From an uncultured Eubacteriales bacterium (lineage in GTDB: Bacteria; Bacillota; Clostridia; Oscillospirales; CAG-272): a DNA stretch of 49,357 nucleotides. Shown here in pieces: positions 49,226-49,357 of this stretch. The stretch lies in assembly GCA_900546635.1 (NCBI GenBank), contig URDS01000010.1, positions 1 through 49,357 of the forward strand. Reading direction: 5' to 3'. How positions within the stretch are numbered: the first letter of the stretch is position 1; every line of letters starts with the position of its first letter. The notes beneath the pieces are model-generated. The model saw only the letters and a list, made by a program, of their open reading frames with translations, searched no databases and was not told the DNA's origin. The position numbers and the translations under genes were made by a program.

Positions 49226-49357
49226 ATGCTTGATACGCTTATAAACTTTGCCAAGTCCACCGGTATCTACGACTTTTTCGAAGATCCCGTTCTGATGAGC
49301 AAAACGCTGATTATGTATATCATCATCGGTGTGCTTATCTATTTGGCAATCGGAAAA
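49226..49357 (+). CDS. sodium-pumping decarboxylase beta subunit, cut by the window edge
   Basis: The first 44 codons are visible, starting MLDTLINFAKSTGIYDFFED, then a first membrane helix (TLIMYIIIGVLIYLAIGK). This is the usual start of OadB/MmdB/GcdB, the membrane subunit that decarboxylates carboxybiotin and exports sodium. The ribosome site is weak. The gene continues past the window. Confidence 0.85.
   Translation, partial: MLDTLINFAKSTGIYDFFEDPVLMSKTLIMYIIIGVLIYLAIGK

Overview
The window is chromosomal DNA from an endospore-forming, anaerobic member of the Firmicutes, class Clostridia. The evidence is the spore genes (yqfC, yqfD, a ylbJ-like gene, a ricT/yaaT homologue, sigK, cotJABC, yunB), a Bacillus-type large SRP RNA next to dnaX, strong AGGAGG ribosome sites with many GTG and TTG starts, and anaerobic enzymes (indolepyruvate:ferredoxin oxidoreductase, superoxide reductase, a sodium-pumping decarboxylase). 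I cannot name the species. I saw no tRNA, rRNA or CRISPR array.

Layout. 1-7250 (minus): yqfC-yqfD-phoH-ybeY-era-recO-mutS2, a compact form of a conserved Firmicutes cluster, followed by a small Smr-like gene cut by the window edge. 7337-8479 (plus): a ylbJ-like membrane protein and a small Cys-rich protein. 8545-11460 (minus): SRP RNA, dnaX, ybaB, recR. 11533-16888: a divergent pair with holB, ricT, a ferredoxin, a tRNA methyltransferase, rsmI and a small P-loop kinase. 16918-20038 (minus): an FAD dehydrogenase whose leader holds an intrinsic terminator, a membrane protein, and rplM-rpsI. 20274: an intact sigK. 21200-24020 (minus): a radical SAM protein, an ECF S component and a HAD phosphatase. 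24238-30805 (plus): thiN, then a symporter/paaK/iorAB/ACT cassette for aryl acids. 30883-32650 (minus): Cu/Zn-type superoxide dismutase and an S-layer-domain protein.

The main discovery is at 32802-38621. The spore coat operon cotJA-cotJB-cotJC is intact until codon 176 of cotJC, where a 4605-bp element interrupts it. The missing C-terminal end of CotJC lies at 38501-38621. Both junctions carry the same 9-bp sequence CGGCGATGC (33896-33904 and 38501-38509). Recombination between them restores a continuous 212-codon cotJC. The element encodes a 507-aa large serine recombinase, a 47-aa protein just upstream of it (a candidate directionality factor), a DUF134-NifX fusion with a superoxide reductase, a small unknown protein and a tocopherol-cyclase-like protein. 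Just inside the two ends sit perfect 14-bp inverted arms (ATTCAAACAAAAAT), which in the excised circle would flank the core symmetrically, as in an attP site. This is the architecture of a developmentally excised intervening element, like skin in sigK or SPbeta in spsM, but located in a coat gene. The sigK gene in the same window is uninterrupted.

38771-42446 (minus): rqcH, a GNAT, a HAD phosphatase and a membrane protein. 42595-49357 (plus): a Xer-type recombinase, yunB, a DivIVA-like coiled-coil protein, an orphan fumarase beta subunit, an XRE/TPR regulator, and the start of a biotin-dependent sodium-pumping decarboxylase operon (carboxyltransferase, gamma, biotin carrier, beta) that runs off the window.
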